DNA of 64,000 nt from SB25 sp029560875 (GTDB taxonomy: Bacteria > Bacteroidota > Bacteroidia > Bacteroidales > Tenuifilaceae). The notes beneath the pieces were generated by a model that saw only the letters and a list, made by a program, of their open reading frames with translations, ran no database searches and was not told the DNA's origin. A program made the translations under genes and the position numbers. Numbering within the stretch: the stretch's first letter is position 1; each line of letters opens with the position of its first letter. Positions 33,128 to 42,988 of the stretch are shown here, in pieces. The stretch covers positions 1 to 64,000 of the forward strand of contig DAOOPM010000010.1 of NCBI GenBank assembly GCA_035388225.1. Direction: 5' to 3'.

Positions 33128-35213
33128 ACTTCAACCATTTATCAAGCCATCCCTTAAACTCTCTCTGCCAAAGAATTCCATTTTGGGGTTTTAACACCCA
33201 ATGGTTCTCATCGGGGAAGTATAGAAAGCGACTAGGGACTCCCATCATTCGTGCTGAGTTAAATGCAGCCATGCCTTGCGTGTATGGAATCCTGAAATCC
33301 TTACCACCATGAATTACAAGGATTGGAGTATCCCAATTCTTTACAAACTTATGAGCACTATGCTCATAGCTCTTCATTGCAACTTTATTGTTGGTTTCCC
33401 AAGGTGCACCGCCCATTTCCCAATTGTCAAAAAACATCTCCTCTGTTGTCATATACTCCATCTCTGAATTGAAAACTCCGCAATGTGCTATGAATGCTTT
33501 AAAACGTTTGTTATGATTTCCTGCCAACCAAAAAACAGTGTAACCGCCATAACTGGCACCTACAGCTCCCAACCTATTCTCATCAATCCAAGGCTCCTTT
33601 TTCACCTCATCAATTGCAGACAGAAGATCTCGCATTTCCTGACCACCATGATCTTTGCTAATTTGATCAGTCCACTCTTGACCAAATGTCAACGTACCTC
33701 TTCTACTCGGAGCAACAACCACATACCCATTCGATGCCATTATGGAGAAATTCCAACGGTAACTCCAGAACTGACTAACAGCACTTTGCGGACCACCCTC
33801 GCAGTAAAGGAGTGCAGGATAAGTCTTTGTGCTATCGAAATTTGTCGGTAATATTACCCACGTATGCACCATTTTTCCATCGGTTGATTTTACCCAACGT
33901 TGCTTAACTTCGGGCATTTTCAGCTGCGAAAGAGTTTCCTTGTTGATAAATGTAAGTTCTGTCTCGGAACCTGTTTTCGAATCAACTAAATACAACTCTG
34001 CAGGTTTTACGATTGACACCTTACTTCCCACTATATTATCACCTAAAAATGCTATCGAATGATAATCATGCATTCCCTGAGTAATTGCAACAGGTTTCTC
34101 GTCTGTCAAAGCCATTTTGTAAACCTGATAAGTAGCCTCAACTCCTGAAATAAAGTACAACGACTTGCCATCGGAAGTCCATAGAACATTTCCTGCTGAA
34201 TAGTCAAAGTTTTTGGTCAAGTATACTTTTTCACCAGTCTCTAAATCCAAAACAAACAAACGTTCCTTATCAGCCTCAAATCCTGCACGCTCCATCGATA
34301 TCCAACTCATTTTCTTACCATCAGGCGAGAAAGTAGGCTGCTTATCATATCCCACCATACCTTCTGTGAGATTTTTGGTTTCCTCGGTATTAAGATTATA
34401 CAAATAGATATCGGAGTTTGTGCTAAATGCATAATCCGTTCCTACTTGTTTTTTGCAAGTATAGGCCACTGCGCTACCGTCGGAATTCCAGGAAATCTCC
34501 TCCACTCCTCCAAATGGCTTTAATGGGCTATCGTATGGCTCGTTGGGCATTATGTCCTTAACATTTTGAATTTTTTCCAAAGAAAAATCAGCAACAAACA
34601 CATGGCTAAAAACACTATCCTCCCAGGTATCCCAGTGCCTATACATCAAATCATCATAAATCATTGCGCTAGTTTTTGGTAAATCGGCATAAATATCCGT
34701 AACACTTTTACCAACCTTAACCTCTGCTATGAAAAGTAACTTCTTGCAATCGGGAGACAAGGAGAAGCCATTGATATCCTCGCTATATCCTTCAATCTTC
34801 TTCAAATTTGCACCATCTTTACGCATTGTCCATATTTGGGAAACACCTCCTTCGGTTGAAAGGAATGCAAGGGTATTGTCATCAACCCATTGGGGATTGA
34901 ACTCATGAGCATTGGTAAAAGTTAACTGTTTCTTTTCTGAACCATCGGCATTCATAATAAAGAGTTCACCATTTCCTTTATTCTTGTCAACTGAATACCA
35001 AGTAACAGTGTAAGCAATTGATTTATTATCTGGTGAAACAGCAAACTCACCCAACCTTCCAAACGACCATAATACCTCTGGAGTTAAAATCCCATCTGTA
35101 ACAATAGGCTTACTTGGCCCAATTATTTCTTCCTTTGCTGCTGGCTCGTTTTTACACGACACAAAAAACATCAAAGGTGCCATTAGCACAACTAGTGATT
35201 TTCTGATTTGCAT
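33126..35213 (-). CDS. S9-family prolyl oligopeptidase-like peptidase, second copy
   Basis: 695 residues, a clear paralogue of the protein at 24682-26793 along its full length. Signal peptide with lipobox-like 'LMFFVSCKNEPA', propeller region ~40-420, catalytic domain with S554 in 'GAVGASYGGYTVF', Asp in 'HGGKDFRIPYTQG' and His in 'PDENHWVL'. All triad residues are present. It lies 30 bp after the SpoIIE phosphatase gene on the same strand and could be co-transcribed with it. Why the cell keeps two related enzymes nearby is not clear; differing peptide specificity is likely. Confidence 0.9.
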   Translation of the reverse strand: MQIRKSLVVLMAPLMFFVSCKNEPAAKEEIIGPSKPIVTDGILTPEVLWSFGRLGEFAVSPDNKSIAYTVTWYSVDKNKGNGELFIMNADGSEKKQLTFTNAHEFNPQWVDDNTLAFLSTEGGVSQIWTMRKDGANLKKIEGYSEDINGFSLSPDCKKLLFIAEVKVGKSVTDIYADLPKTSAMIYDDLMYRHWDTWEDSVFSHVFVADFSLEKIQNVKDIMPNEPYDSPLKPFGGVEEISWNSDGSAVAYTCKKQVGTDYAFSTNSDIYLYNLNTEETKNLTEGMVGYDKQPTFSPDGKKMSWISMERAGFEADKERLFVLDLETGEKVYLTKNFDYSAGNVLWTSDGKSLYFISGVEATYQVYKMALTDEKPVAITQGMHDYHSIAFLGDNIVGSKVSIVKPAELYLVDSKTGSETELTFINKETLSQLKMPEVKQRWVKSTDGKMVHTWVILPTNFDSTKTYPALLYCEGGPQSAVSQFWSYRWNFSIMASNGYVVVAPSRRGTLTFGQEWTDQISKDHGGQEMRDLLSAIDEVKKEPWIDENRLGAVGASYGGYTVFWLAGNHNKRFKAFIAHCGVFNSEMEYMTTEEMFFDNWEMGGAPWETNNKVAMKSYEHSAHKFVKNWDTPILVIHGGKDFRIPYTQGMAAFNSARMMGVPSRFLYFPDENHWVLKPQNGILWQREFKGWLDKWLK

Positions 35214-35243
35214 AATTAGTATGATTTAAAAATTATTGTATTG

Positions 35244-38200
35244 TTATAGTCTTATTCCAAGCACGGTTATATCATCGCGTTGACGCTCATCGCCTTTAAA
35301 TTCATCAAATTCTTTAACTAAGGCTCTCGAAATCTCATCCATAGGCTTATCTATGTTCGAAAGGAGATATGTGTGGAATCGGCAGGTAGTAAACTTACGC
35401 TTAAAAGCATTATTCTGGTCTGTAAACCCATCGGTACACATAAAAATCATATCGCCAGGTCTGAGCGTAATACGCCAATTAGTAAATTCTGCCTCGACAT
35501 CCGGCAAAACGCTTCCAATTGATTTGCGATTACCCTTTAAAGTATGAATCCGTTCCTCTCCCTTGCTATAATAGAACAACGGACGATTAGCCCCAGCAAA
35601 AGTAACTATATATAAATCGTCTGATTTCCGCTCAATCATACAAAGGGATATATCCATTCCATCAAAACTCTCACTTACATCCTGCCTTAAAGCAAGGTTA
35701 ATTGAACTACTTAACTCTGTAAGAATAGCGGCTGGATTATGGATTTTACGCTCATTTACAATTTCGCTCAGTAAACGACTACCTATTAATGACATAAAAG
35801 CACCAGGCACTCCATGTCCAGTACAATCCACCACTGCAATAAAAACCTTTTCGGATTTCTTCCCTTTTGTGCCAGATTGGGATACCCAATAAAAATCGCC
35901 AGAAACCAACTCCTTGGGTAAATAAATTAAGAAGTGCTCATACAAACCATCTAAGGAATTTGACAAATCGGGAAGTATTGCTTGTTGTATGGTTGTAGCA
36001 TACTGAATACTGGCATTAATATGCTTATTCTGATCTTGCATCTCATCACGCTGAGCCAATATCTCTTCCTTTTGATGCTGAAGTTCTAGGTTTTTCTCCA
36101 ACAATATTTGTTCGGATTTAACGAGTTCCTTTGTTCTTATATCAACCAACTGCTGAAGTTTCACATTGGACACTCTTAACATTCGAGTGTTCAAGTACAC
36201 AACAAACCAAACAATTAATGTAATAATCAGAGAGTAAAAAACTAAAGCATACCACTTAAGATATAATGGCTTATCTATATAGAACGAGAACGATGCGGCA
36301 GGGCTCTCCACTTCAAAAAGATTTTTTGCTTTTACCATAAATCTATATGAACCAAAGGGGAGATTCGTATACTCCTTGGCTTGACTGTAAGTCCAATCGC
36401 TCCATTCTTCATCATACCCTTCCAGATAGTAACTATACTGCAAACGTTGTTGCTGTCCAAAGAAAGGCGAAGAGAAAGAAAACGATAATGAGTTATACTT
36501 ATAAGGTAGCTCTGCAGTTTTGGGTTCCAGAATCTCAATCTCGCTTGGGAAAGCAACCTCACAACTTGGAAGGTATTGAACCCCATTATACACTTTAGTC
36601 GATTTAAAACTACTAACTTGCCTAATGAGAACTTTTATAAAAGTATTGTTTCTAACCCCAACACTACCATCATACCTATATAGGCCATCGGTTGAAGCAA
36701 TCCAAGTAACATTGTCCTGCTCAGCATAAATATCAAAAAAGATAGTTTCTGGAATAGTCCTAAATTGAGCAGGCTCTCGCCGATAAACTCCATTAGGGTA
36801 TTTTATTGCCCTTTCAAGCCATCTATTTGGGGCATACCTATAAGCCTCAAACCATATATTTCCCTTGTAATCCTGGTTAAAAATTCTCATACCAGTTGTT
36901 CCATCAGCAAATTCAACTCCCAGGGAAGAATCAGGAACAAACACATTTTTATTTGAGTCAAATCTGGCTAAACCTCCCTCCGACGAGGACTTTACAACTC
37001 CATCAATTAGCACAACCGACATATCGTCGTACTTCGGGTTATTTGGGAGGGTATACTTGACAGGCTTTTCGTGGAATAATTGATATGGATTAACTATATC
37101 TAAAAAACCGACTCCTTTGTATCGTTCAGAATACCATAAATCTCCATTGTTATCCTCCGCCAAAGTATACACTTCGCCATAGGTTCCATCCAATTTTCCA
37201 ACAAACTTAAAATGCCCTTTGTAATTTCTTATAACACCAACACCATCACGAAGTCCAACATAAATAATATTGGGGTATACTTTGGATTGAATAAATGAGT
37301 ATGCATGATGCAAACCATCCTCAATTAGCCAAGCCGTTTCGCCTTTTACATAATATATTCCACTCGACGATGCTACAAGAAGCGACTGGGAGCCATCTTC
37401 ATTTGATATCACTTTTAACTTCCACGACAAATCGTTTATTCCTGCAACCTGAGCAAACCGCCCATTCTGTTTACGAAATACTCCAACGTTGGAGGTTAAG
37501 TAAATATCGTTATTAAAACGCACAACGGATTGTAAAACGCCCTTAAAACCGCTCTCCTCATCCCACTCCGTCAACTGTGAGTGAATAGATGTGTAAGATA
37601 TTCCATTGTTAAGGGCCATCCAAAGATTATCTTGATTGTCTTTGTGCAAATGCCAAACTGCATCGTCCTGAAGGCCTACCTTTTGATTGATTCTCCGAAT
37701 GAACTGACCCCGCTTATCAATAAAAACAACCCCTCCTCGGTATGTGCCAATTGCAAAAACATCACCGGTAACCTTTAATCCAGAATAAATCCAATTCTTC
37801 GACAAAAAATTATCGTCCTCTGTTTTAAATTTGATAATACAGGGTTTTTGTGCATCACTATTGCAATCGGAGTTTAATGACTCTCTGTTTATCAGAAAGA
37901 ATCCATCGGATTGTGTTCCAACAATAAAATATTGTTCATCAAATGGAAGAATTGTATAAACCAGTTTTTTTGCAAAAATTTCGCCACCAGGCACTTGCTT
38001 AAGGGTGTCGTTAAAAAGGTAAGTTAAGCCAAAATCTTTTTGATTAGAAAAAATAATGTCGTCGACTAAATATGTTCTATGAAAAATAGTCTTGGGAGTC
38101 CAAACCTTTACACTCAAATCGGGCTTTAACTGAATTAACAAATTATTTGCACTAAAAAAAACTCCATTGTTAGTATGATAAACCTGCCTAATAAGCCCAA

Positions 38201-38582
38201 AAGGTTTATATGTTTCAGGCAAATACTTACTTAGCGAATAGAATTTCAGGCTATTGCTTGAATCAGCCGCTAAATATCCAAAATCATCCTGTGCTCCAAC
38301 CCAAACTCTGCCTGATACATCAACATCCAAGCAACGAGGAAGTGCCCCATTTATTGAAATGTGGCGCCATTCGCTACCATCATATTCAATAACTCCAACA
38401 TTATTGGCAATATAAATTAATCCTCTTTTGTCCTGAACTATTGACCAACTCTGAGAATGTCCGCTGTACTCCCTATGATGAAAGTTAACAACAGGGTAAC
38501 GACCAATGTCCTGAGAAGCAGATGATTGGCTTAAAAAGATAAATACAAAAAACAGTATGAAACAAGATTGAGTTCGCCTCAC
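35244..38582 (-). CDS. Reg_prop/Y_Y_Y sensor with SpoIIE-type PP2C phosphatase
   Basis: About 1112 residues. No ATG exists at the N-terminus; a GTG at 38582 (or the TTG next to it) starts a signal peptide 'CFILFFVFIFLSQSSASQ'. Residues ~30-690 are Reg_prop propeller repeats ('DNQDNLWMALNNGIS'), ~700-770 a Y_Y_Y domain, ~780-800 a membrane helix, ~805-865 a coiled coil, and ~880-1112 a PP2C/SpoIIE domain with metal aspartates in 'AVVDCTGHGVPGAFMS', 'MIFMCTDGFTDQN' and 'RDDITVLG'. So a periplasmic signal controls a serine/threonine phosphatase, in place of the usual kinase output. A SiaB-like kinase 1.2 kb away may be the opposing enzyme. Confidence 0.9.
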   Translation of the reverse strand: MRRTQSCFILFFVFIFLSQSSASQDIGRYPVVNFHHREYSGHSQSWSIVQDKRGLIYIANNVGVIEYDGSEWRHISINGALPRCLDVDVSGRVWVGAQDDFGYLAADSSNSLKFYSLSKYLPETYKPFGLIRQVYHTNNGVFFSANNLLIQLKPDLSVKVWTPKTIFHRTYLVDDIIFSNQKDFGLTYLFNDTLKQVPGGEIFAKKLVYTILPFDEQYFIVGTQSDGFFLINRESLNSDCNSDAQKPCIIKFKTEDDNFLSKNWIYSGLKVTGDVFAIGTYRGGVVFIDKRGQFIRRINQKVGLQDDAVWHLHKDNQDNLWMALNNGISYTSIHSQLTEWDEESGFKGVLQSVVRFNNDIYLTSNVGVFRKQNGRFAQVAGINDLSWKLKVISNEDGSQSLLVASSSGIYYVKGETAWLIEDGLHHAYSFIQSKVYPNIIYVGLRDGVGVIRNYKGHFKFVGKLDGTYGEVYTLAEDNNGDLWYSERYKGVGFLDIVNPYQLFHEKPVKYTLPNNPKYDDMSVVLIDGVVKSSSEGGLARFDSNKNVFVPDSSLGVEFADGTTGMRIFNQDYKGNIWFEAYRYAPNRWLERAIKYPNGVYRREPAQFRTIPETIFFDIYAEQDNVTWIASTDGLYRYDGSVGVRNNTFIKVLIRQVSSFKSTKVYNGVQYLPSCEVAFPSEIEILEPKTAELPYKYNSLSFSFSSPFFGQQQRLQYSYYLEGYDEEWSDWTYSQAKEYTNLPFGSYRFMVKAKNLFEVESPAASFSFYIDKPLYLKWYALVFYSLIITLIVWFVVYLNTRMLRVSNVKLQQLVDIRTKELVKSEQILLEKNLELQHQKEEILAQRDEMQDQNKHINASIQYATTIQQAILPDLSNSLDGLYEHFLIYLPKELVSGDFYWVSQSGTKGKKSEKVFIAVVDCTGHGVPGAFMSLIGSRLLSEIVNERKIHNPAAILTELSSSINLALRQDVSESFDGMDISLCMIERKSDDLYIVTFAGANRPLFYYSKGEERIHTLKGNRKSIGSVLPDVEAEFTNWRITLRPGDMIFMCTDGFTDQNNAFKRKFTTCRFHTYLLSNIDKPMDEISRALVKEFDEFKGDERQRDDITVLGIRL

Positions 38583-38666
38583 CAATTTATCGTATTAAAA
38601 ACCCTTCAATTTATCAATAATTTGATATTTTCATCAATTTTTATCAAACTTTTTTGTGAAAATAAA

Positions 38667-38693
38667 AAAAGGAGAGATAAAACCCTCCCTTTT
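38667..38693 (-). terminator. Terminator after the repeat-protein gene
   Basis: A stem of ~8 bp with one bulged base (aaaaggag / ctcc-cttt) followed by T7 on the minus strand, 20 bp beyond the stop codon at 38712. Confidence 0.65.
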
Positions 38694-38711
38694 CATATCT
38701 AACTGAATATG

Positions 38712-39692
38712 CTAGTTAAATTTATATGTGTATTTATAAACAACCTTATAATTGTAGTCGGAGTAATATGCCTCAACCTCGTTAACGTTGCCCTTATTAT
38801 CGAGCTTAAAGTTTCGCTTTGAGTATTCGCCAGGTTGCCCATCGAACCACTTCTCTTCAAGCATATTTCCTTTGTTATCGTATTTATATGCACTATAAAG
38901 AATTTTCTCTCCAGCTGCATTAGTCTGGTATACCTCAATTAGTTGTCCGGCATTATCGTATACATAGGAATAGTTTGCACGAAAATTTCCACCATAAAAT
39001 TCAGACTTAACCTTTAATAGATTCTTAATATCATACTCGAAAGTAGTCCGACCTAACTCCTTTGCAGCGCCACTATAACTTGTTTCATCTACTAAATTTA
39101 AGTTTGAATCATACTTCCGAACAATTTTCTTGTCCAACTTACCCGCAGTTTTATAAACAAAAACAGTAGTTATATTCTCCTTGTGTTCAAACGTCCATTT
39201 CTCCTCAACGCTATTAGCTGCACTAAACTTTAGAATTTCTTTTTGCTTGCTGTCGTCAAAATAACTGTAAGTAATTCTGTAGGGATTTTTCCCATCAAAC
39301 CCTTGTTCCGATTTTTTGTTTCCGTTAGTGTCGTAAGTGAAAACTTGCTTAAAACTCAATCGCAGCTCCTTGCCTCCCATTGGAACTTGATACTGGTTGT
39401 ACTCAATTTTACGATTCTCTTTATCGTACTTATACTCATGCCTAGATGAGATTGTGCCATCAGATTTATAGTTTATTACCTCGACAGCATTCCCATTCTT
39501 ATCGTAGTTGGTAACAACAGTTACAGTACCTTTTGGGTCCACCTTATTATTTGCGAACTTATGGGTCCATTGTGTAACCGAAGCAACTTTATTCTGAGCA
39601 ATTTTTTCGCGACTCATTAATTCAGCCCGTGTTTGAGCCATTGAGTTAAAACAAACTATCGCTGATACCAATATTGCTATAAACTGTTTCAT
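38712..39692 (-). CDS. Secreted YD-like repeat protein, unknown function
   Basis: 326 residues with a signal peptide (1-19, cut near 'NSMAQT'). From residue 55 on it consists of about ten short beta repeats of ~25 residues with the pattern Y-D-x-x-G/N-x (e.g. 'TNYDKNGNAVEVINYKSDG', 'YKYDNKGNMLEEKWFDGQ'), as in RHS/YD and MORN-like surface repeats. It has none of the large shell or toxin parts of RHS proteins. It probably forms a small beta-wrap structure in the periplasm or at the surface. It lies between the phosphatase and SiaB-like kinase genes, on the same strand. Confidence 0.72.
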   Translation of the reverse strand: MKQFIAILVSAIVCFNSMAQTRAELMSREKIAQNKVASVTQWTHKFANNKVDPKGTVTVVTNYDKNGNAVEVINYKSDGTISSRHEYKYDKENRKIEYNQYQVPMGGKELRLSFKQVFTYDTNGNKKSEQGFDGKNPYRITYSYFDDSKQKEILKFSAANSVEEKWTFEHKENITTVFVYKTAGKLDKKIVRKYDSNLNLVDETSYSGAAKELGRTTFEYDIKNLLKVKSEFYGGNFRANYSYVYDNAGQLIEVYQTNAAGEKILYSAYKYDNKGNMLEEKWFDGQPGEYSKRNFKLDNKGNVNEVEAYYSDYNYKVVYKYTYKFN

Positions 39693-39830
39693 TTAATTAC
39701 AATTAACCTTTACTAAAACAAACTACAACGCAAATGTAATAAATATACCTTAGTTAATATTATGTTGTTTCCAAATAATAACTTGGCATAATTATGCTGT
39801 CAAAAATAATACCAGATTTAATTTTATTTA

Positions 39831-40415
39831 CTAGAAATCGGAACTCTCGTCATCCTCAGAGGTTATTGGGATAGTAATGGCCAAAATAAAAAAGTGCCTA
39901 CTTGAATCGTATGGTACAAAATGATAGTATAACTTTCGTTTTGATTTACGAGCAATATCAATAAGACCCAATCCCGCTCCGCCTTTCTCATTCAACTCTC
40001 CATCAATCATTTGCTGTAAAAACATTTTCTTAAGCTGTGGTGGGGCTGCATTGTTGAGTTTTTCTAGTCTACTTTCCAGAACTATCATCTTGTCGTTTCG
40101 CACTAAATTGCCTGTTATCACATAAAACGAATCTCTATCCTTCCCCACTACAAAAAGTCCATTCCCAATCTGTTTTTCCTTCTCATCGTAATCATCGGAG
40201 TGCTTGGTTATATTCTGCAAACACTCAATCATAATATGAAAAACACGCTTACGGGTTGCGGTAGGAATTGGCATTTCCGAAATCTTTCTGTTGGCCATAA
40301 ATGCGAATGCTCGCATTATCTGATGATTCATCTCCCCCTTGTAAATCAAGGGGAAACCACTCGATGCGATTTCGTTAGTTAGAGTAGATTTTATGAAATA
40401 AATTATATTATCCAT
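39831..40415 (-). CDS. SiaB-family serine/threonine protein kinase (DUF6272)
   Basis: 194 residues with a GHKL-type ATPase plan: N-box 'MIECLQNITKHSDDYDEKE' (about 65-82), a central strand pair 'GLFVVGKDRDSFYVITGN', and a G-box 'EKGGAGLGLIDIARKS' (about 140-155). This matches SiaB, the kinase of the SiaABC partner-switching system, in which a SpoIIE phosphatase (SiaA) and SiaB set the phosphorylation of the small protein SiaC to control diguanylate cyclases or other outputs. A SpoIIE phosphatase gene is close by; a SiaC-type gene is not seen in the window. Confidence 0.82.
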   Translation of the reverse strand: MDNIIYFIKSTLTNEIASSGFPLIYKGEMNHQIMRAFAFMANRKISEMPIPTATRKRVFHIMIECLQNITKHSDDYDEKEKQIGNGLFVVGKDRDSFYVITGNLVRNDKMIVLESRLEKLNNAAPPQLKKMFLQQMIDGELNEKGGAGLGLIDIARKSKRKLYYHFVPYDSSRHFFILAITIPITSEDDESSDF

Positions 40416-40546
40416 TCAAACAAAATGAATGTTGAAGATAGGAAAAAAAGTAATTGTATATGTTTTAGTTTCAAAAAATCAATAAAGTTTTTATGAATGA
40501 TTTAAAACATTCCATCAAATTACGCAATTTGAACGTAAACAAAAAA

Positions 40547-41536
40547 TTATTTTACAAAAATTTCCAACAGTTGGCATTTAGCATTCGGTTTAAGAATAAC
40601 ATCTTTCAACTCTGAAGGAATTAGAACAGTTTCACCTTTGACTATTCGCTCAGACTTTTCCTTACCATATATTATAGAAGCCTCTCCTGCCAAACACATA
40701 TATATAACGAAAGAATCAAGCAAATCGTAGTTACGTTTAATAGTGTCGGTAAACGTTAATCGGTTTACAGTAAAATAAGGACAACTGGCAAGTTCTGCGG
40801 TTTTGTTAACCGTATCAGGTTTTGTCCACTTGGCATTTGTCACCTCCTTAAAATCAATAACATCCAGTGCCAAATCGTTATGTAACTCGCGGGGCTTACC
40901 GTTTGAATCTACTCTATCCCAATCGTATATCCTATAGGTAATATCTGAGGTTTGTTGAATTTCAGCCAAAAGAACACCTTTACCAATTGCGTGTACCCTA
41001 CCCGCTGGAATATAGTAAACATCACCAACCTTGGCCTTTTCAACATTCAAAAGTTTTTTCAAATTACCATTGGATAAACTTTGCAAATACTCCTCTCGGG
41101 TTACATCCTTTTTAAATCCAGTAATAATCTCAGAGTTTTCCTCGGCGGATATCACATACCACATTTCAGTTTTACCATATGCGTGATGATTTTTCTCTGC
41201 ATATTCATCGTCGGGGTGCACCTGAATAGAAAGTACATCCTGCGCATCAATCAACTTAATTAGCAACGGAAATTCAACACCAAACTTTTCGTAAATGGAA
41301 TCGCCAACCAAGTCGCCCATGTAAACCTCTATCAACTCCTCCAGCGTATTACCCGCAAGGTATCCATTCGCAACTTCCGACACACTATCCTCCACCGACG
41401 AAATCTCCCAGCTCTCGCCACATCTAGCCATATCGGCAGGCACATCTTTACCAAGAATCTTTTTCAAATTATCGCCACCCCAAATTCGCTCCTTGTATTG
41501 GGGTATAAACTTCAACGGATATAAACCTTCGCTCAT
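40547..41536 (-). CDS. manA: Mannose-6-phosphate isomerase, class I
   Basis: 329 residues of the short type I phosphomannose isomerase. It interconverts mannose-6-phosphate and fructose-6-phosphate. N-terminal 'LKFIPQYKERIWGGDNL' and the zinc-site motif 'SIQVHPDDEYA' with the following 'GKTEMWYVI' (about 98-125) are present, then 'YIPAGRVHAIGKGVLLAEIQ' with the third and fourth metal ligands (around 175-195), then the second cupin. All metal ligands appear conserved. It is divergent from udk and stands alone as a transcription unit; mannose supply would feed the glycan genes near 28.7-33 kb. Confidence 0.93.
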   Translation of the reverse strand: MSEGLYPLKFIPQYKERIWGGDNLKKILGKDVPADMARCGESWEISSVEDSVSEVANGYLAGNTLEELIEVYMGDLVGDSIYEKFGVEFPLLIKLIDAQDVLSIQVHPDDEYAEKNHHAYGKTEMWYVISAEENSEIITGFKKDVTREEYLQSLSNGNLKKLLNVEKAKVGDVYYIPAGRVHAIGKGVLLAEIQQTSDITYRIYDWDRVDSNGKPRELHNDLALDVIDFKEVTNAKWTKPDTVNKTAELASCPYFTVNRLTFTDTIKRNYDLLDSFVIYMCLAGEASIIYGKEKSERIVKGETVLIPSELKDVILKPNAKCQLLEIFVK

Positions 41537-41596
41537 CTATTCTAAATTTTAAATATCAACCTTGAGTTAAACTAAAATTTCTTACCTTAGTTTGAT

Positions 41597-41604
41597 TATT
41601 TTTG
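41597..41604 (+). promoter_or_regulatory. Candidate -7 element of udk
   Basis: TATTTTTG fits TAnnTTTG and lies 38 bp before the ATG at 41643. A TTTG at the expected -33 distance is not evident. Confidence 0.45.
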
Positions 41605-41642
41605 CAAAGTTAAAACTATTACTAACAACAAAACTACATAAA

Positions 41643-42266
41643 ATGCTCATTATTGGTATTGCAGGTGGCACCGGCTCAGGAAAAACGACAGTGGTAAATA
41701 GAATCATTGAATCACTTCCACAAGGCGAAGTAGTTGTAATTCCTCAGGATTCATACTACATGGACAACTCCCATTTACCGCTTGAACAAAGACAGGAGAT
41801 GAACTTTGACCATCCGGAATCCATTGAATTCGAATTACTTGTTGAGCATATCAAAAAGTTAAAGAATGGTGAGCCCATTGAACAACCAATATACTCATAC
41901 CTAACCTGTACCCGCGCTAAAGAGACAGTTCCTATCCAACCCCGACATGTAGTAATTGTGGAAGGAATTCTAATATTCTCGTGCGACGAACTCCGCAAAC
42001 TAATGGATATTAAGGTTTTTGTTGATGCTGATGCTGACGATAGGCTTTCGCGTGTTATTGCCCGTGATATTGTAGAACGTGGACGTTCTGTGAATAAAGT
42101 TCTAGAACGATACGAGAAGACCGTTAAGCCTATGCACCTGCAATTCATTGAACCAACCAAGCGTTATGCCGATATTATTGTGCCCCAGGGAGGAAACAAC
42201 TCTGTTGCCATAAACATTCTTACTTCTATCATTGAAAAAACTTTGCGTTCACACAATCTACTATAG
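41643..42266 (+). CDS. udk: Uridine kinase
   Basis: 207 residues from the ATG at 41643, where the protein begins 'MLIIGIAGGTGSGKTTVV' with the P-loop; an upstream TTG would add 17 residues without homology. Further marks: 'VVVIPQDSYYMDNSHLPLEQ', 'FDHPESIEFELL', 'VVIVEGILIFS' and 'RLSRVIARDIVERGRSV'. It phosphorylates uridine and cytidine in pyrimidine salvage. The next gene starts 2 bp after its stop codon. A second, larger nucleoside kinase lies at 55459. Confidence 0.94.
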   Translation: MLIIGIAGGTGSGKTTVVNRIIESLPQGEVVVIPQDSYYMDNSHLPLEQRQEMNFDHPESIEFELLVEHIKKLKNGEPIEQPIYSYLTCTRAKETVPIQPRHVVIVEGILIFSCDELRKLMDIKVFVDADADDRLSRVIARDIVERGRSVNKVLERYEKTVKPMHLQFIEPTKRYADIIVPQGGNNSVAINILTSIIEKTLRSHNLL

Positions 42267-42268
42267 GT

Positions 42269-42988
42269 ATGCTAAACGACATCAAACCCGAAGACATCCT
42301 TTTCCTTGACATAGAAACTGTTCCTCAACTTCCTGAGTACGCACAACTATCAGAGGAACATAGAAAGTTGTGGGATAAAAAGGCTCAAACTCTTATTAAA
42401 GAATCTGATTCACCTGAATCAGTCTATAGCAGAGCTGGAATATACGCCGAATTCGGGAAGATAATTTGCATATCAGTAGGTTTTGTAGTAAACAAAGAAG
42501 GTATTCGCCACTTTAGGGTGAAATCGTTTTATGGCGATGATGAGAAAGTGCTGCTTGAGGATTTTGCTCAGATGCTAAACCGTTTCGCAAAGCGACCTGC
42601 GGCTAACCTTTGCGCCCACAACGGCAAGGAATTCGACTTCCCTTACATAGCCCGAAGAATGCTGATAACAGGAGTTGAAATTCCCGATATTTTAGATGTT
42701 GCAGGCAAAAAACCTTGGGAGGTTAAAACCCTCGACACAATGGAACTGTGGAAATTTGGCGACTACAAGCATTACACCTCGCTAAACCTGCTAACTTTTG
42801 TTTTCAACATCCCTTCGCCAAAAGACGATATTGATGGAAGTCAAGTTGCAGGGTGTTACTACAATGGGGAATTGGAAAGAATTGTAACCTACTGCGAAAA
42901 AGATGTTTTGGCAGTTGCTCAATTATTATTAAGGTATAAAGGATTACCAATTATTGAGCCCAGCAATATTGAGAAAGCCGATGCTTAA
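42269..42988 (+). CDS. 3'-5' exonuclease, PolB-like DEDD superfamily
   Basis: 239 residues. The DEDD motifs are present: 'ILFLDIETVPQLPEY' (Exo I, D-x-E, about 10-22), 'NLCAHNGKEFDFPYIARR' (Exo II, with N-G-x-E-F-D) and 'VTYCEKDVLAVAQLL' (Exo III, Y-x3-D, about 210-222). This fits the predicted exonucleases related to the proofreading domain of B-family polymerases, without a polymerase domain. It is co-transcribed with udk. Its 3' end overlaps the convergent hydrolase gene by 4 bp. Confidence 0.88.
   Translation: MLNDIKPEDILFLDIETVPQLPEYAQLSEEHRKLWDKKAQTLIKESDSPESVYSRAGIYAEFGKIICISVGFVVNKEGIRHFRVKSFYGDDEKVLLEDFAQMLNRFAKRPAANLCAHNGKEFDFPYIARRMLITGVEIPDILDVAGKKPWEVKTLDTMELWKFGDYKHYTSLNLLTFVFNIPSPKDDIDGSQVAGCYYNGELERIVTYCEKDVLAVAQLLLRYKGLPIIEPSNIEKADA

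Noticed and set aside
38712..39692. RHS/YD-repeat toxin
   Set aside because: Far too short, no shell or DPxG core and no C-terminal toxin; only short YD-like beta repeats are seen.
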